NCBI GenBank assembly: GCA_036526135.1
Contig: DATCZA010000013.1
Location: forward strand, 1-64,000
Direction of reading: 5' to 3'
DNA: 64,000 bases
Source: UBA2965 sp036526135
GTDB taxonomy: Bacteria > Pseudomonadota > Gammaproteobacteria > Pseudomonadales > Azotimanducaceae
Shown here: in pieces, positions 9,161 through 17,748 of the stretch
How the letters are laid out: each line of letters opens with the position of its first letter
Position numbering within the stretch: the stretch's first letter is position 1
Position numbers and translations under genes: made by a program
Notes under the pieces: generated by a model
Database searches by the model: none
What the model saw: only the letters and a program-made list of their open reading frames with translations
What the model was told of the DNA's origin: nothing

Positions 9161-9178
9161 TTAAACGACCGTTTGAAC
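9161..9178. promoter_or_regulatory. Putative PsrA/TetR-type operator
   Basis: The region contains AAACGACCGTTTG at 9163-9175, inside an imperfect palindrome. It fits the known PsrA box pattern (A/G/C)AAAC-N4-GTTTG. It lies 15-30 bases before the start of a TetR gene whose C-terminal half resembles PsrA, and between that gene and a divergent operon. Autoregulation and control of the divergent VOC operon are inferred. Confidence 0.5.
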
Positions 9179-9190
9179 TAGGAATGCCGC

Positions 9191-9880
9191 GTGGCTCAGG
9201 CATCCAGACCGTTGCGCGCAGACTCGGCAGCCACCCGGGAAAGTATTCTCGAAGCCTCGGTGAAGCTTTTCGGCGAGCGCGGCTACCGCAACACGTCGCT
9301 GAGGGCCATTACCGACGCCGCCGACGTGAACCTGGCCGCCGCCAATTATCACTTCGGGTCAAAGGCTCAGCTGCTCGATGCAGCGTTCGAGCGCTGCATC
9401 GCGCCAATCAACGACGAGCGCATGCGGCGCCTGCGCCAGCTTCAGGCGTCGTCCAGCTCGCCTTCGGTGGAAGCGCTCGTTCGCGCCTTCGTCGATCTGG
9501 AATTCGCGCTCACGGACAACGAGCACCTCGACCAGTTCCTCGCCCATCTGTTCGCGGAACCGAAATCCGTCTCCGTGCCGCTGCTCGAGAAGACCTTCGC
9601 GCCGGTTGTGCAGGCCTACTTCGCCGCCCTGCACGCCGCGCTGCCCGACGTCCCCGTGGAGGTATTGCGCTGGCGCTTTCACCTCATGATCGGATCGATG
9701 ATCCAGCTGGCGCGGTTCAGACACCCATTGAACTTCTTTCAGGCAGACTCGCCCCCCGCAGAAGGCTCCCTGCAAGCAGGCATCGATCAGCTCGTGGAGT
9801 TCGTCGTTGCGGGGCTCACCCAGCCGGGAACCAGCGGAGACGGTGCCAGCGGAGACGGTGCCAGCGGAGACGGTGAATGA
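9191..9880 (+). CDS. TetR/AcrR family regulator, PsrA-like C-terminal domain
   Basis: A 229-residue repressor. The helix-turn-helix covers about residues 15-60 (ESILEASVKLFGERGYRNTS, ending at the recognition helix and ANYHFGSK). The next segment, LLDAAFERCIAPINDERM, and the C-terminal helices match the PsrA-type ligand domain (TetR_C_30), a family that senses fatty acids or acyl-CoA in Pseudomonas. The GTG start at 9191 follows AGGA by about 9 bases. The last 15 residues are encoded by a perfect triple repeat. Its stop overlaps the start of the efflux adaptor (ATGA), so it probably controls this RND pump, and perhaps the divergent operon, through the box at 9161-9178. Confidence 0.85.
   Translation: MAQASRPLRADSAATRESILEASVKLFGERGYRNTSLRAITDAADVNLAAANYHFGSKAQLLDAAFERCIAPINDERMRRLRQLQASSSSPSVEALVRAFVDLEFALTDNEHLDQFLAHLFAEPKSVSVPLLEKTFAPVVQAYFAALHAALPDVPVEVLRWRFHLMIGSMIQLARFRHPLNFFQADSPPAEGSLQAGIDQLVEFVVAGLTQPGTSGDGASGDGASGDGE
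9831..9875 (+). repeat. Three perfect tandem copies of a 15-bp unit
   Basis: CCAGCGGAGACGGTG occurs three times without mismatch at 9831-9845, 9846-9860 and 9861-9875, directly before the stop of the TetR gene. The unit is a multiple of three, so copy-number change would only lengthen or shorten the Ser-Gly-Asp-Gly-Ala tail. Perfect identity suggests recent slippage. Confidence 0.9.
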
Positions 9881-11040
9881 ATCGAAGGCTTCAGGCCGCG
9901 CTGGTGCTCCTAGGGGGCTTTGCCGTGGCCGTGCTGGTGTTTCTGAGCGGGCCGAAAATGCAGCCCCAGGCGCCAAGCGCCATTCCTCCGCTCGTACGGG
10001 TCATCGAGGCCGAGCCCCGTGAGGTGCAGATGACGAGCCACACCCACGGCACGGTGGTCCCGCGCACGGAAAGCGATCTGGTGCCGGAGGTGGACGGCCG
10101 TGTCACGGCAGTCTCGCCGTCCCTCGTCTCCGGCGGTTTCTTCAACCAGGGTGACGTGCTGCTGGAGATCGAACCCGTCGACTACGAGGTGGCCCTCGAG
10201 CATGCCCGGGCAGGTTTGGCCAGGGCAGAGAGTGATCTGGAGAACGCCAGGAAGTCACTGACCCGCATTCAGGATCTCGTCCGCCGCGGAGCGACCAGCG
10301 ACTCGGATCGGGACGACGCGGCAAACCGGGAACGCATTGCTCAGGCCACGCTGCGCGAAGCGCGGGCGCGGCTCTCCAGAGCGGAACGCGACCTGGACAG
10401 GACCCGCCTGGTCGCGCCCTACCAGGGGCGGGTTCGCAACGAAAGGGTGGACGTCGGCCAGTTCGTCAAGCGGGGCAACCCGGTGGCGACGATCTACGCC
10501 GTGGACTTCGCGGAGGTCCGGCTACCCATTCAAGACGAGGAGCTCGCGTTTCTCGATCTGCCGCTCGGGTATACGGGCGACGAGTCTTCGATCCCCATAC
10601 CGGTGACCCTGCGTGCCCGTTTCGCCGGCGTGGAGCATGAGTGGCAGGGCGAGGTCGTGCGTACGGAAGGTGAGCTGGACCCGGCGACCCGCATGGTGCA
10701 CGTAGTCGCAAGAGTTCCCGAGCCCTACGTCAGCCGGGACGGGCGGCCGCCTCTGTCGGTCGGGCTCTTCGTCGATGCGGACATTCAAGGCAAAACGCTC
10801 AGTGACGTGGTCATTCTGCCCCGATCGGCACTGAGGGGAGGCGATCGGGTGCTCGTCGTGGATCAGGACGAGAGGCTGCGCTTCAGGCCCGTTGACGTCT
10901 ACCGGGTGGCAGAGGAGGAGGTCTACATCGTCGGCGGCCTGGCCCGGGGCGAGCGGGTCTGCATCTCGCCGCTGCAGAGCACCAGCGATGGCATGCTGGT
11001 TCGCGTTGCCGATGTCGAGCAGCGAGCCGCGCCCTCATGA
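9877..11040 (+). CDS. RND efflux periplasmic adaptor subunit (HlyD/MFP family)
   Basis: A 387-residue membrane fusion protein. An N-terminal membrane anchor spans about residues 7-25. The lipoyl half-motifs are around VPEVDGRVTAVSPSLVSGG and APYQGRVRNERVDVGQFV. A coiled-coil hairpin lies between them (about 105-165), followed by the beta-barrel and membrane-proximal domains. It bridges the inner-membrane RND pump to an outer-membrane channel. The start overlaps the TetR stop and its stop overlaps the RND permease start (both ATGA), giving a tightly coupled operon. No outer-membrane factor gene is adjacent, so a TolC-like protein encoded elsewhere is presumably used. Confidence 0.9.
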   Translation: MNRRLQAALVLLGGFAVAVLVFLSGPKMQPQAPSAIPPLVRVIEAEPREVQMTSHTHGTVVPRTESDLVPEVDGRVTAVSPSLVSGGFFNQGDVLLEIEPVDYEVALEHARAGLARAESDLENARKSLTRIQDLVRRGATSDSDRDDAANRERIAQATLREARARLSRAERDLDRTRLVAPYQGRVRNERVDVGQFVKRGNPVATIYAVDFAEVRLPIQDEELAFLDLPLGYTGDESSIPIPVTLRARFAGVEHEWQGEVVRTEGELDPATRMVHVVARVPEPYVSRDGRPPLSVGLFVDADIQGKTLSDVVILPRSALRGGDRVLVVDQDERLRFRPVDVYRVAEEEVYIVGGLARGERVCISPLQSTSDGMLVRVADVEQRAAPS

Positions 11041-14000
11041 ACGGCCCCATCGCCTGGTTTGCCCGCAACCACATCGCAGCCAACCTTCTGCTTGCGGTCA
11101 TGGTTCTGGCCGGCCTGCTATCCCTGCCGATCATGCCTCAAAAGGACTTCCCGGACCTGGACTACAAACTGATCACGGTGTCGGTGCGCTACCTGGGTGC
11201 CGCTCCCGAAGAGGTCGAGGACGGCGTGTGCATCCGCATCGAGGAAGCCATCGAGGGCCTACAGGGGATCGAGCGCATCCGATCCAATGCCGTGGAGGGC
11301 CGCTGCACGGTGAACGTGGAGCTGTTCGAGAACGCCGATGACAACAAGGTTCTCGGCGACGTCAAGAATCGGGTCGACGCCATCGAGACGTTCCCCCAGG
11401 AGGCTGAGAAACCCATCATCACGCTGGTCGCGGCAGAGAGAACCGTGGTCGAGATTGCCGTGACCGGCCCGAGCGACGAGCGGGAGCTCAAGTCCATTGC
11501 TCAACAGGTGCGCGACGATCTGGCAGCTCTTCCGGGAATCACCCGGGTGGACGTCTCTGGCGTGCGGCCCTACGAGATCTCCATCGAAATTTCCGAGGCG
11601 ACCCTGCGCCGCTACGGTTTGAGCTTCGACGAGGTCGCCAACGCCGTGCGCGCCGCCTCTCTGGACCTTCCAGGCGGCGCCATCAAGACCGAAAGCGGCG
11701 AAGTCCTGCTGCGCACCGAGGGTCAGGCATACCGGGGCTCAGAGTTCGAGGACCTGGTGATACTCACGCGCGGGGATGGTACCCGTGTGTTCCTGCGGGA
11801 CCTGGCCACAGTGGTCGACGGCTTCGAGGACACCGACGAGCGGGTCTGGTTCGACAACAAGCCCGCCGCGCTCGTGCAGGTTTTCCGAGTGGGCGACCAG
11901 GACATTCTGGCAGTGACCAGAGCCGTGAAATCCTACCTGGATGATGCCGACGAACGTCTGCCACAGGGCGTGGATCTGACGATCTGGAACGACAATTCCG
12001 AGTTCATGCGAGATCGTCTGGATACCCTGATGAACAGCGCGCGGCAGGGATTCATGCTGGTGCTCCTGATGCTCGCCTTGTTCCTACGTCCACGCCTGGC
12101 TTTCTGGGTCAGCGTGGGCGTACCCGCGGCCTTTCTGGGCGCAATCTTCGTCGCCAATCTGGCCGGTTTGTCCATCGACGGCATTTCCACCTTCGGCTTC
12201 ATACTCGTGCTGGGCATTCTGGTGGATGACGCGGTGGTGATCGGCGAGCGCGTGCACTCTCTGCAGTCCCGGGCGGGTGAGTCACCCCCGAGTGAAACGC
12301 TCATCAGCGCGGCCATCGAGGGCACACGACAGGTATCCATGCCCGTCATCTTCGGGGTGCTGACCACGATCACGGCGTTCTTACCGCTCACCTTCGGGCC
12401 GGGGCCCACAGGGCAGATCCAGTCGGTGATCAGCGTGATCGTGCTTTGTTGCCTGACGTTCTCGCTGATCGAATCCCAGCTGGTACTGCCCGCGCATCTG
12501 GGTCACCGCCGCGTGCAGACCGCCGCGGGCGAGGTGGGCCTGATGATGGTTCCGCTGGTGGCCATCGTGCTGATGGAGTTCGCCTGGGACCTGCGCAGCT
12601 TTTTTGCCATCGGCATTGGCACGACGGCGGTGCTGATCGCCTGGAGCATCCAAGGAGGCTTCGAGCGCTTTGCCGCTCGGGTGATCGCCCTGCAGAAGCA
12701 ATTTTCCGACCGCCTCGAGCACGTCATCCAGTTCCGCTTCCGGCGCCTGGTCAGCGCGGCCACGGACGCCCGCTACGTCACCGCGGCCGGCGCGGTGGCC
12801 ATTCTCGGGATAACGGTTGGCCTGGTCGCCGGCGGACACATGCCGTTCACTTATTTTCCCTCGCTGCCGGCGGACCGGATCAGCGCGAAGCTCACGATGC
12901 CTCTGGGAACGCCGGCCCGGGTCACCGAGGAAATCGTCACCAACATCGCCGTCACGGCGGAGGTGCTGCAGCGAGAGCTCGCCAGCGAACAGCCCGATCA
13001 GCCGCCCGTGCGCTTCATCCTGGCGGCCGTGGGCGCGCACCCCGTGAGCTCCGCCGGCCTGGGCGCCGTCATCGCGCCTCCGGCCGCCAGGACGGGAGGG
13101 CACATGGGGGAGGTAACGCTGCAGCTTACGCCCAGCGACGAACGCGACCTCAGCACCCTGGAGATCGCGAACCGATGGCGGGACGCAACCGGCCCCATCC
13201 CGGATGCCGTGGAGTTTACCTTCGCGACCTCCACTTTCAGCGTAGGCTCCGAGATCGACATCCAACTCGCCGGGCCCGATCTGGAAGAGTTGGCGAACGT
13301 GGCGGCCGAGATTCGCAGCGAGCTGGCCGCCTACCCGGGCGTCATCGATATCACCGACTCTTTCCGCTCCGGAAAACGGGAGCTGAAGCTCGATATCCTC
13401 CCGGCGGGAGAAGCGCTCGGGCTGAACCTGGGCGCCCTGGCTCGCCAGGTCCGACAGGCGTTCTACGGCGAAGAAATTCAGCGGATTCAGCGCGGCCGCG
13501 ACGACGTCCGGGTGATGCTGCGCTACACCGAGGCGGAGCGCCGCGCTCTCGGGTCCCTTGACGAGATGCGCATCCGCACCCGCAACGGCTCCGAGGTTCC
13601 CTTCGCCACGGTTGCGAGCGCCGATCTCGGCCGCGGCTTCTCCGCCATCAAGCGAACCGACGGTCGCCGCGTGGTGAACGTGACCGCCGACGTGGATCGA
13701 AACGTGATCACGGCGAACGAGGTGCTGGCCGATTTCGGTTCAGGACCGCTGAGGACCATTCTGCGCGACCACCCCAGGGTCAGCTTCAGCCTGGAAGGCA
13801 CACGCCGGGAGCAGGAGGACAGTATCGCCAGCCTGCTCCCCATGTTCCTGATGGCGCTGGCGGTAATTTACGCTCTGCTGGCCGTGCCGCTGCGCTCGTA
13901 CACGCAGCCGCTGATCATCATGTCGGTGATCCCCTTTGCCATGGCCGGGGCCGTGTGGGGGCACATGATCATGAAGTCGCTTGGGCTGCTGTCCAACATC

Positions 14001-14399
14001 GTGATCATGTCGGTGACGGGTGGCATCGCAGCCTGCGGGGTCGTCGTCAACTCGAGCCTCGTGCTGGTGCACGGTGTAAACGCGCGGCGTCGAGAGGGCA
14101 TGGACATCCACAGCGCGGTGGTCGAGGCAGCGGTAACGCGCTGCCGGCCAATCCTGCTGACGTCACTCACTACGTTTGCCGGCCTGTCACCCCTGCTGCT
14201 CAACCAGAGCGTGCAGGCGCAGATCCTCATCCCCATGGCCACCTCCGTAGCCTGGGGCGTCGTCTTCGCCACGGTGGTCACCCTGCTGGTGGTGCCCGTC
14301 GGTTACCTTATACTCGATGATCTCGGCAGGAAGCTCAGCCGGGGCCGGACGTCCGTTTCGCCAAGCAGCGCCGACGCCGGAGCCTCCGCCGGGCGGTGA
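11037..14399 (+). CDS. RND efflux permease (AcrB/HAE1-like)
   Basis: A 1120-residue inner-membrane transporter with the usual two-repeat RND plan. TM1 is at about 13-31, a large periplasmic loop follows, then TM2-6 from about 340. The proton-relay motif GILVDDAVVIGE is in TM4, followed by a second periplasmic domain and TM8-12 ending near residue 1095. About 100 residues between TM6 and TM7 include extra hydrophobic helices (GLMMVPLVAIVLMEFAWDL and after), longer than in AcrB. It belongs to the group of environmental RND pumps annotated as multidrug or hydrophobic-compound exporters. Proton-driven export of a toxic substrate or lipid-like intermediate is the likely role. It is co-transcribed with the adaptor and TetR gene. 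Confidence 0.9.
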   Translation: MNGPIAWFARNHIAANLLLAVMVLAGLLSLPIMPQKDFPDLDYKLITVSVRYLGAAPEEVEDGVCIRIEEAIEGLQGIERIRSNAVEGRCTVNVELFENADDNKVLGDVKNRVDAIETFPQEAEKPIITLVAAERTVVEIAVTGPSDERELKSIAQQVRDDLAALPGITRVDVSGVRPYEISIEISEATLRRYGLSFDEVANAVRAASLDLPGGAIKTESGEVLLRTEGQAYRGSEFEDLVILTRGDGTRVFLRDLATVVDGFEDTDERVWFDNKPAALVQVFRVGDQDILAVTRAVKSYLDDADERLPQGVDLTIWNDNSEFMRDRLDTLMNSARQGFMLVLLMLALFLRPRLAFWVSVGVPAAFLGAIFVANLAGLSIDGISTFGFILVLGILVDDAVVIGERVHSLQSRAGESPPSETLISAAIEGTRQVSMPVIFGVLTTITAFLPLTFGPGPTGQIQSVISVIVLCCLTFSLIESQLVLPAHLGHRRVQTAAGEVGLMMVPLVAIVLMEFAWDLRSFFAIGIGTTAVLIAWSIQGGFERFAARVIALQKQFSDRLEHVIQFRFRRLVSAATDARYVTAAGAVAILGITVGLVAGGHMPFTYFPSLPADRISAKLTMPLGTPARVTEEIVTNIAVTAEVLQRELASEQPDQPPVRFILAAVGAHPVSSAGLGAVIAPPAARTGGHMGEVTLQLTPSDERDLSTLEIANRWRDATGPIPDAVEFTFATSTFSVGSEIDIQLAGPDLEELANVAAEIRSELAAYPGVIDITDSFRSGKRELKLDILPAGEALGLNLGALARQVRQAFYGEEIQRIQRGRDDVRVMLRYTEAERRALGSLDEMRIRTRNGSEVPFATVASADLGRGFSAIKRTDGRRVVNVTADVDRNVITANEVLADFGSGPLRTILRDHPRVSFSLEGTRREQEDSIASLLPMFLMALAVIYALLAVPLRSYTQPLIIMSVIPFAMAGAVWGHMIMKSLGLLSNIVIMSVTGGIAACGVVVNSSLVLVHGVNARRREGMDIHSAVVEAAVTRCRPILLTSLTTFAGLSPLLLNQSVQAQILIPMATSVAWGVVFATVVTLLVVPVGYLILDDLGRKLSRGRTSVSPSSADAGASAGR

Positions 14400-14405
14400 G
14401 GTGAT

Positions 14406-14786
14406 ATGCAGACAATGACGCCGCTCCAGCAAAACAGCCAGCGGATCGACCAGATGAACCAGCGGGTCGTTGCCGGCATCCTCGCGCTCGCACTCTGCCT
14501 GCACGCGCTACCCGCATCGGCCCGCCTCTACTCGTACGTCAACGAGGAGGGCGACTACGTGGTTTCGCAGAAAAAGCCGAAGAACGTGGACGAGTACGCC
14601 GTCCTTACCGATGAGGGCGAGTTCATTCGTCTGGTCAAGCGCAAGCGCGACGACGTCCCCATCACCCACTGGCGCCCGTGGTACATGCCAAACGAGCCGG
14701 ATCCCATCAATCCCGTGGAGCCCGGGCTGGAGCAACGTACCCCGGAGGTGCTCATCGAGGAGGTCGACGGGCCCGAGCCCAACTAG
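14406..14786 (+). CDS. Small exported protein, DUF4124-like
   Basis: A 126-residue protein. A signal peptide is visible at residues 20-39 (Arg, then VVAGILALALCLHALPASA). The mature part begins RLYSYVNEEGDYVVSQ, resembling the DUF4124 motif (a short beta-hairpin of unknown function), then a basic and acidic tail with several Pro residues. The start could be 14406, 14415 or 14454; the last gives a conventional signal length, the first follows GAGGTG. It lies 6 bases after the RND stop, so it is probably read through from the pump operon. Confidence 0.6.
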   Translation: MQTMTPLQQNSQRIDQMNQRVVAGILALALCLHALPASARLYSYVNEEGDYVVSQKKPKNVDEYAVLTDEGEFIRLVKRKRDDVPITHWRPWYMPNEPDPINPVEPGLEQRTPEVLIEEVDGPEPN

Positions 14787-14802
14787 CCGAGACCCATCGC
14801 GC

Positions 14803-15246
14803 TCAGCCTCTCGGGTCGGGCTCCTCCGGATCAGCCGATCCCTCGATCGGACCGCGTTCGGCCACGCCGGAGTCGGGCTCCGCCTCGTCCGGAGGCTCTG
14901 ACCCGGCCACCGGGGGCGCGGCCTCCGCCTCCTCGGCCGTGCCCTCCTCGAGCCAGAGCTCGCTACCCAGACCCTCGTCCGGCCAGTCCCCGAACGGATA
15001 AGCCAGATACTCGCTGTTGAAGGTCTGAAACTGCAGGATCTGGCGGACATAGGTGCTGAGATTGTTCCCGAAAACGAGCAGGTTCTCGTTGGCCCGACCC
15101 GAGATCAGGATGAAGAAGAACTGCACGACCACCACCACCGCCACGACCGCCTCGGCAATGCCGTAGGCAAGCACGAAGAGCAGCATGTAAAGGACGCGCC
15201 TCCAGAGGTTTCGGCTCGTGAGCCGTTGCTTCATCACTTCTTCCAT
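14803..15246 (-). CDS. DUF4389 domain-containing membrane protein
   Basis: A 147-residue protein. Residues 14-48 form one long or two short membrane segments (VLYMLLFVLAYGIAEAVVAV and following). Then come the DUF4389 hallmark ENLLVFGNNLSTYVRQILQF and the segment AYPFGDWP. The C-terminal 50 residues are acidic and Pro/Ala-rich and look disordered. The ATG at 15246 has a GGAGG site 5 bases upstream. Function unknown. It converges on the DUF4124-like gene with a 16-base gap in which I see no terminator. Confidence 0.78.
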   Translation of the reverse strand: MEEVMKQRLTSRNLWRRVLYMLLFVLAYGIAEAVVAVVVVVQFFFILISGRANENLLVFGNNLSTYVRQILQFQTFNSEYLAYPFGDWPDEGLGSELWLEEGTAEEAEAAPPVAGSEPPDEAEPDSGVAERGPIEGSADPEEPDPRG

Positions 15247-15352
15247 GGCGCCTCCTTGATTTGCCAACACATCACGGCTGAGGGTTCGACGGACACAGGG
15301 GCGAGTTCGCCCGGGCCGCTTGGGGCCCTCTGTTGCCAGGCAGTGTCGCAAG

Positions 15353-15364
15353 ATTGGTACCAAT
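15353..15364. promoter_or_regulatory. 12-bp perfect palindrome followed by T-tract
   Basis: ATTGGTACCAAT is a perfect 12-bp palindrome in the 238-base gap between the DUF4389 and GST genes, followed on the plus strand by CTTTTTT. With no loop it cannot act as a terminator hairpin, but it could be an operator for the minus-strand DUF4389 promoter. Apart from this site I see nothing coding in 15247-15484. Confidence 0.25.
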
Positions 15365-15484
15365 TCTTTTTTCCCATGATTTTCAGATGGTTGCCCTCAC
15401 AGGCCCACCTCGAAGATGGCGAGATTCACCACATTGAGGCGAAGCCGCACACCCCACAGGCGGGCGCGGGGGCGTTCCGGCGAC

Positions 15485-16111
15485 TCAAGCCGCGGCGGCC
15501 TCGGCCTCAAGCGCCGCGCGAACGGCGGGACGTTCCCCCATGCGCCCGAGGTGGTCGTGCACCCGGGGATAGCCGGACGAGTCGATCTGATGGAACTTCA
15601 GCCATCGGGTAATGGTGAAGAGATAGGGATCCGCCACGGTGAACTGCTCGCCCATTAACCAGGGGCCCTCGAAGAACTGATCCTCGATGAGCTGGAAGCA
15701 GTCCGCCATGTTGCCAGGCGCTTTGCGCTTCATCGCCTCGATGGCGCTCTCGTCGTCCGCCCAGCGCTCGCCGCGGCGGCTGTGGGCGTGGGCAACATGC
15801 ACCGTGGCGCAGAGGTAGCTGGTGAACGCCTGCAGCCTGGCAAGCTCGAAAGGGTCGTCCAGCGGGGCCAATCGGGCTTCGGGATGGGTCTGGGCGACAT
15901 ACAGCAGGATGGCGGGCGTCTCCGTCAGCACGCCCCGGTCCGTGACGAGCGCGGGGACGCGGCCCTTGGGATTCACCTTCCTGTACTCCGGCGTGCGCTG
16001 CTCGCCGGACATGAAATCCACCACCTTGAGCTCGAAGTCGGCGCCCGCCTCGCGAAGTGTGATGTGCGAGGCCAGGGCGCAGCTGCCCGGCATGAGGTAG
16101 AGCTTCAGCAT
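15485..16111 (-). CDS. Glutathione S-transferase family protein
   Basis: A 208-residue GST. The N-terminal thioredoxin-like domain begins LKLYLMPGSCALASHITLREAG, with the Ser/Cys near residue 10 that marks beta/theta-like bacterial GSTs. The glutathione-binding turn is GRVPALVTDRGVLTETPAIL. The C-terminal helical domain includes FTVADPYLFTITRWLKF. The ATG at 16111 is chosen over 16153 because a GGGAG site lies 6 bases upstream. Known role: conjugation of glutathione to electrophiles or glutathione-dependent isomerisation. It is monocistronic and divergent from the LLM oxidoreductase. Confidence 0.88.
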   Translation of the reverse strand: MLKLYLMPGSCALASHITLREAGADFELKVVDFMSGEQRTPEYRKVNPKGRVPALVTDRGVLTETPAILLYVAQTHPEARLAPLDDPFELARLQAFTSYLCATVHVAHAHSRRGERWADDESAIEAMKRKAPGNMADCFQLIEDQFFEGPWLMGEQFTVADPYLFTITRWLKFHQIDSSGYPRVHDHLGRMGERPAVRAALEAEAAAA

Positions 16112-16235
16112 CTGATCTCCCTGTGAGCCCACAACCGCAGATGGGATCTTCACTTTAGCTCGGCTGGGGGCTCACGTCGCGTCCCCGATACTGCGGTCTG
16201 CTAGACTCAAACCGAAGCCACTGGGAGGCTCCACA

Positions 16236-17150
16236 ATGCAGATCGGCATTCACGCGCCGCACCTCGGGCGCGAGCTCGATCCGGTGACCGTTCGTTCATT
16301 CGTCCAAGAGTGTGACACCCTCGGCGTCCACTCCCTGTGGGTAAGCGACCACGTCTGCTGGCCGGCAGACATCGCCTCGAAATATCCCTACACCGAAGAC
16401 GGATCCTTTCCCGCCACGCCCGAGATGGGCTGGCTGGACCCCATCGGAACGCTGCTCTTCATTGCCGGATGCACCGACCGGGTACGTCTGGGCACCACGG
16501 TGCTGATCCTGCCCTATCGCCCGCCGGTGGCCACAGCCAAACAGCTGGCCACCCTGGACGTTGTCTCGGGCGGCCGGCTCATTCTCGGCGTCGGCATCGG
16601 CTGGATGGCCGAGGAGGCCGCCGTCCTGGGCATGCCCTGGGATCATCGCGGACGCCGGTCCGACGAGCAGCTGGAGATATTCAGGCGGCTGTTCACCGAA
16701 ACGGAGCCGAGCTTCGAAGGAGAGTTTTACAGCTTCCCCAAGGTCGGCTTCGAACCGAAACCGGTGCAACAGCCGGTTCCGGTCTGGGTAGGGGGATCCA
16801 CGCCGGCCGCGTTCCGGCGGGTGGCGCGATTCGGTCAGGCCTTTCACGCCGCCTTTCAGCCGCTGGCCGAGGTCGGCCGGGAATGGCGGGCGGTGCAGGC
16901 GGCTTGCGAGGAAATTGGGCGCGATCCCTCAGACCTGAGCCTGTCTCTGCGGCTCTATCTCGATCCGGACAGCCGCATGGAGCCGGAAAAGTCGGTGGCC
17001 GGGAGCGCGGAGCAGATGCGCGAGAGGCTTTTTGAGCTGGCCGCTGCCGGCGTGGGCCACGTGGTGCTGGATCCGGTTGCCCGCGGGGGCGTGCAGGGGC
17101 GCCTGGACGCCGTTAGGGGATTCATGACCGACGTCGCCCCAGCGTCCTGA
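16236..17150 (+). CDS. LLM-class F420/flavin-dependent oxidoreductase (TIGR03619-like)
   Basis: A 304-residue luciferase-like TIM barrel. Key segments are LWVSDHVCWP (residues 34-43), VRLGTTVLILPYRPPVATAKQLATLD in the middle (positions about 88-113), and GGRLILGVGIGW. The later segment PVWVGGSTPAA binds the cofactor phosphate. The ATG has a GGGAGG site 7 bases upstream. Family members use F420 or FMN to reduce or oxidise small organics. Whether this organism makes F420 cannot be told from the window. Neighbours give no pathway context. Confidence 0.85.
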   Translation: MQIGIHAPHLGRELDPVTVRSFVQECDTLGVHSLWVSDHVCWPADIASKYPYTEDGSFPATPEMGWLDPIGTLLFIAGCTDRVRLGTTVLILPYRPPVATAKQLATLDVVSGGRLILGVGIGWMAEEAAVLGMPWDHRGRRSDEQLEIFRRLFTETEPSFEGEFYSFPKVGFEPKPVQQPVPVWVGGSTPAAFRRVARFGQAFHAAFQPLAEVGREWRAVQAACEEIGRDPSDLSLSLRLYLDPDSRMEPEKSVAGSAEQMRERLFELAAAGVGHVVLDPVARGGVQGRLDAVRGFMTDVAPAS

Positions 17151-17221
17151 GGAGCGAAGCCGGCCGTGCAGGCCCCTGCGGAACGGTTTCTCCGTGAGCA
17201 CTGACGCGCCACAATAGGCCC

Positions 17222-17719
17222 ATGGACTCTGCGATGCTCATCGACGTGCTGCTCTGGATTCTGGTCGTGGGCCTGGTGATCGTCGGCGTGGCCGGGCTGC
17301 TGCTGCCGGCCCTGCCGGGGGCACCCCTGGTGTTCGCCGGACTTCTCATCGGCGCCTGGATCGACGATTTCGCCTACGTGAGCTGGGGCACCCTCATCAC
17401 TCTGGGGATCATGGCCGCTCTCACCTACGCCGTGGATTTCGCCGCCGGCGCCCTGGGCGCATCACGCTTCGGCGCGTCGCCGCGGGCGGTCTGGGGAGCC
17501 GTCATCGGCGGCATCGTGGGCATCTTCATGGGCCTGGTTGGCATCATCATCGGGCCCTTCGTCGGCGCCGTCATCGGCGAGCTCTCCGCGCAGCGCTCCC
17601 TGGAGGAGGCCGGCAGGGCCGGACTCGGCGCCACCCTGGGGCTCGTGATCGGCACCGCCATCAAGCTGACCCTGGCAATGGCCATGGTGGGCATCTTCGT
17701 CCTGATGCGCTTTCTCTGA
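17222..17719 (+). CDS. DUF456 domain-containing membrane protein
   Basis: A 165-residue integral membrane protein, almost wholly hydrophobic. Segments are at about 5-35, 45-70 and 80-115, and a last pair covers 130-164. Gly-rich stretches between them (GAVIGGIVGIFMGLVGIIIG) are typical of DUF456. Function unknown. It lies 71 bases downstream of the LLM gene on the same strand, with no obvious terminator between, and converges on the methyltransferase gene. Confidence 0.82.
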   Translation: MDSAMLIDVLLWILVVGLVIVGVAGLLLPALPGAPLVFAGLLIGAWIDDFAYVSWGTLITLGIMAALTYAVDFAAGALGASRFGASPRAVWGAVIGGIVGIFMGLVGIIIGPFVGAVIGELSAQRSLEEAGRAGLGATLGLVIGTAIKLTLAMAMVGIFVLMRFL

Positions 17720-17748
17720 CGGCGCCGGGCACCTTATCAGGCAGACGT

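Noticed and set aside
15247..15390. A 46-codon minus-strand frame starting MGKKNWYQS upstream of DUF4389
   Set aside because: It overlaps the DUF4389 start, but no ribosome site precedes its ATG and the peptide has no recognisable feature.
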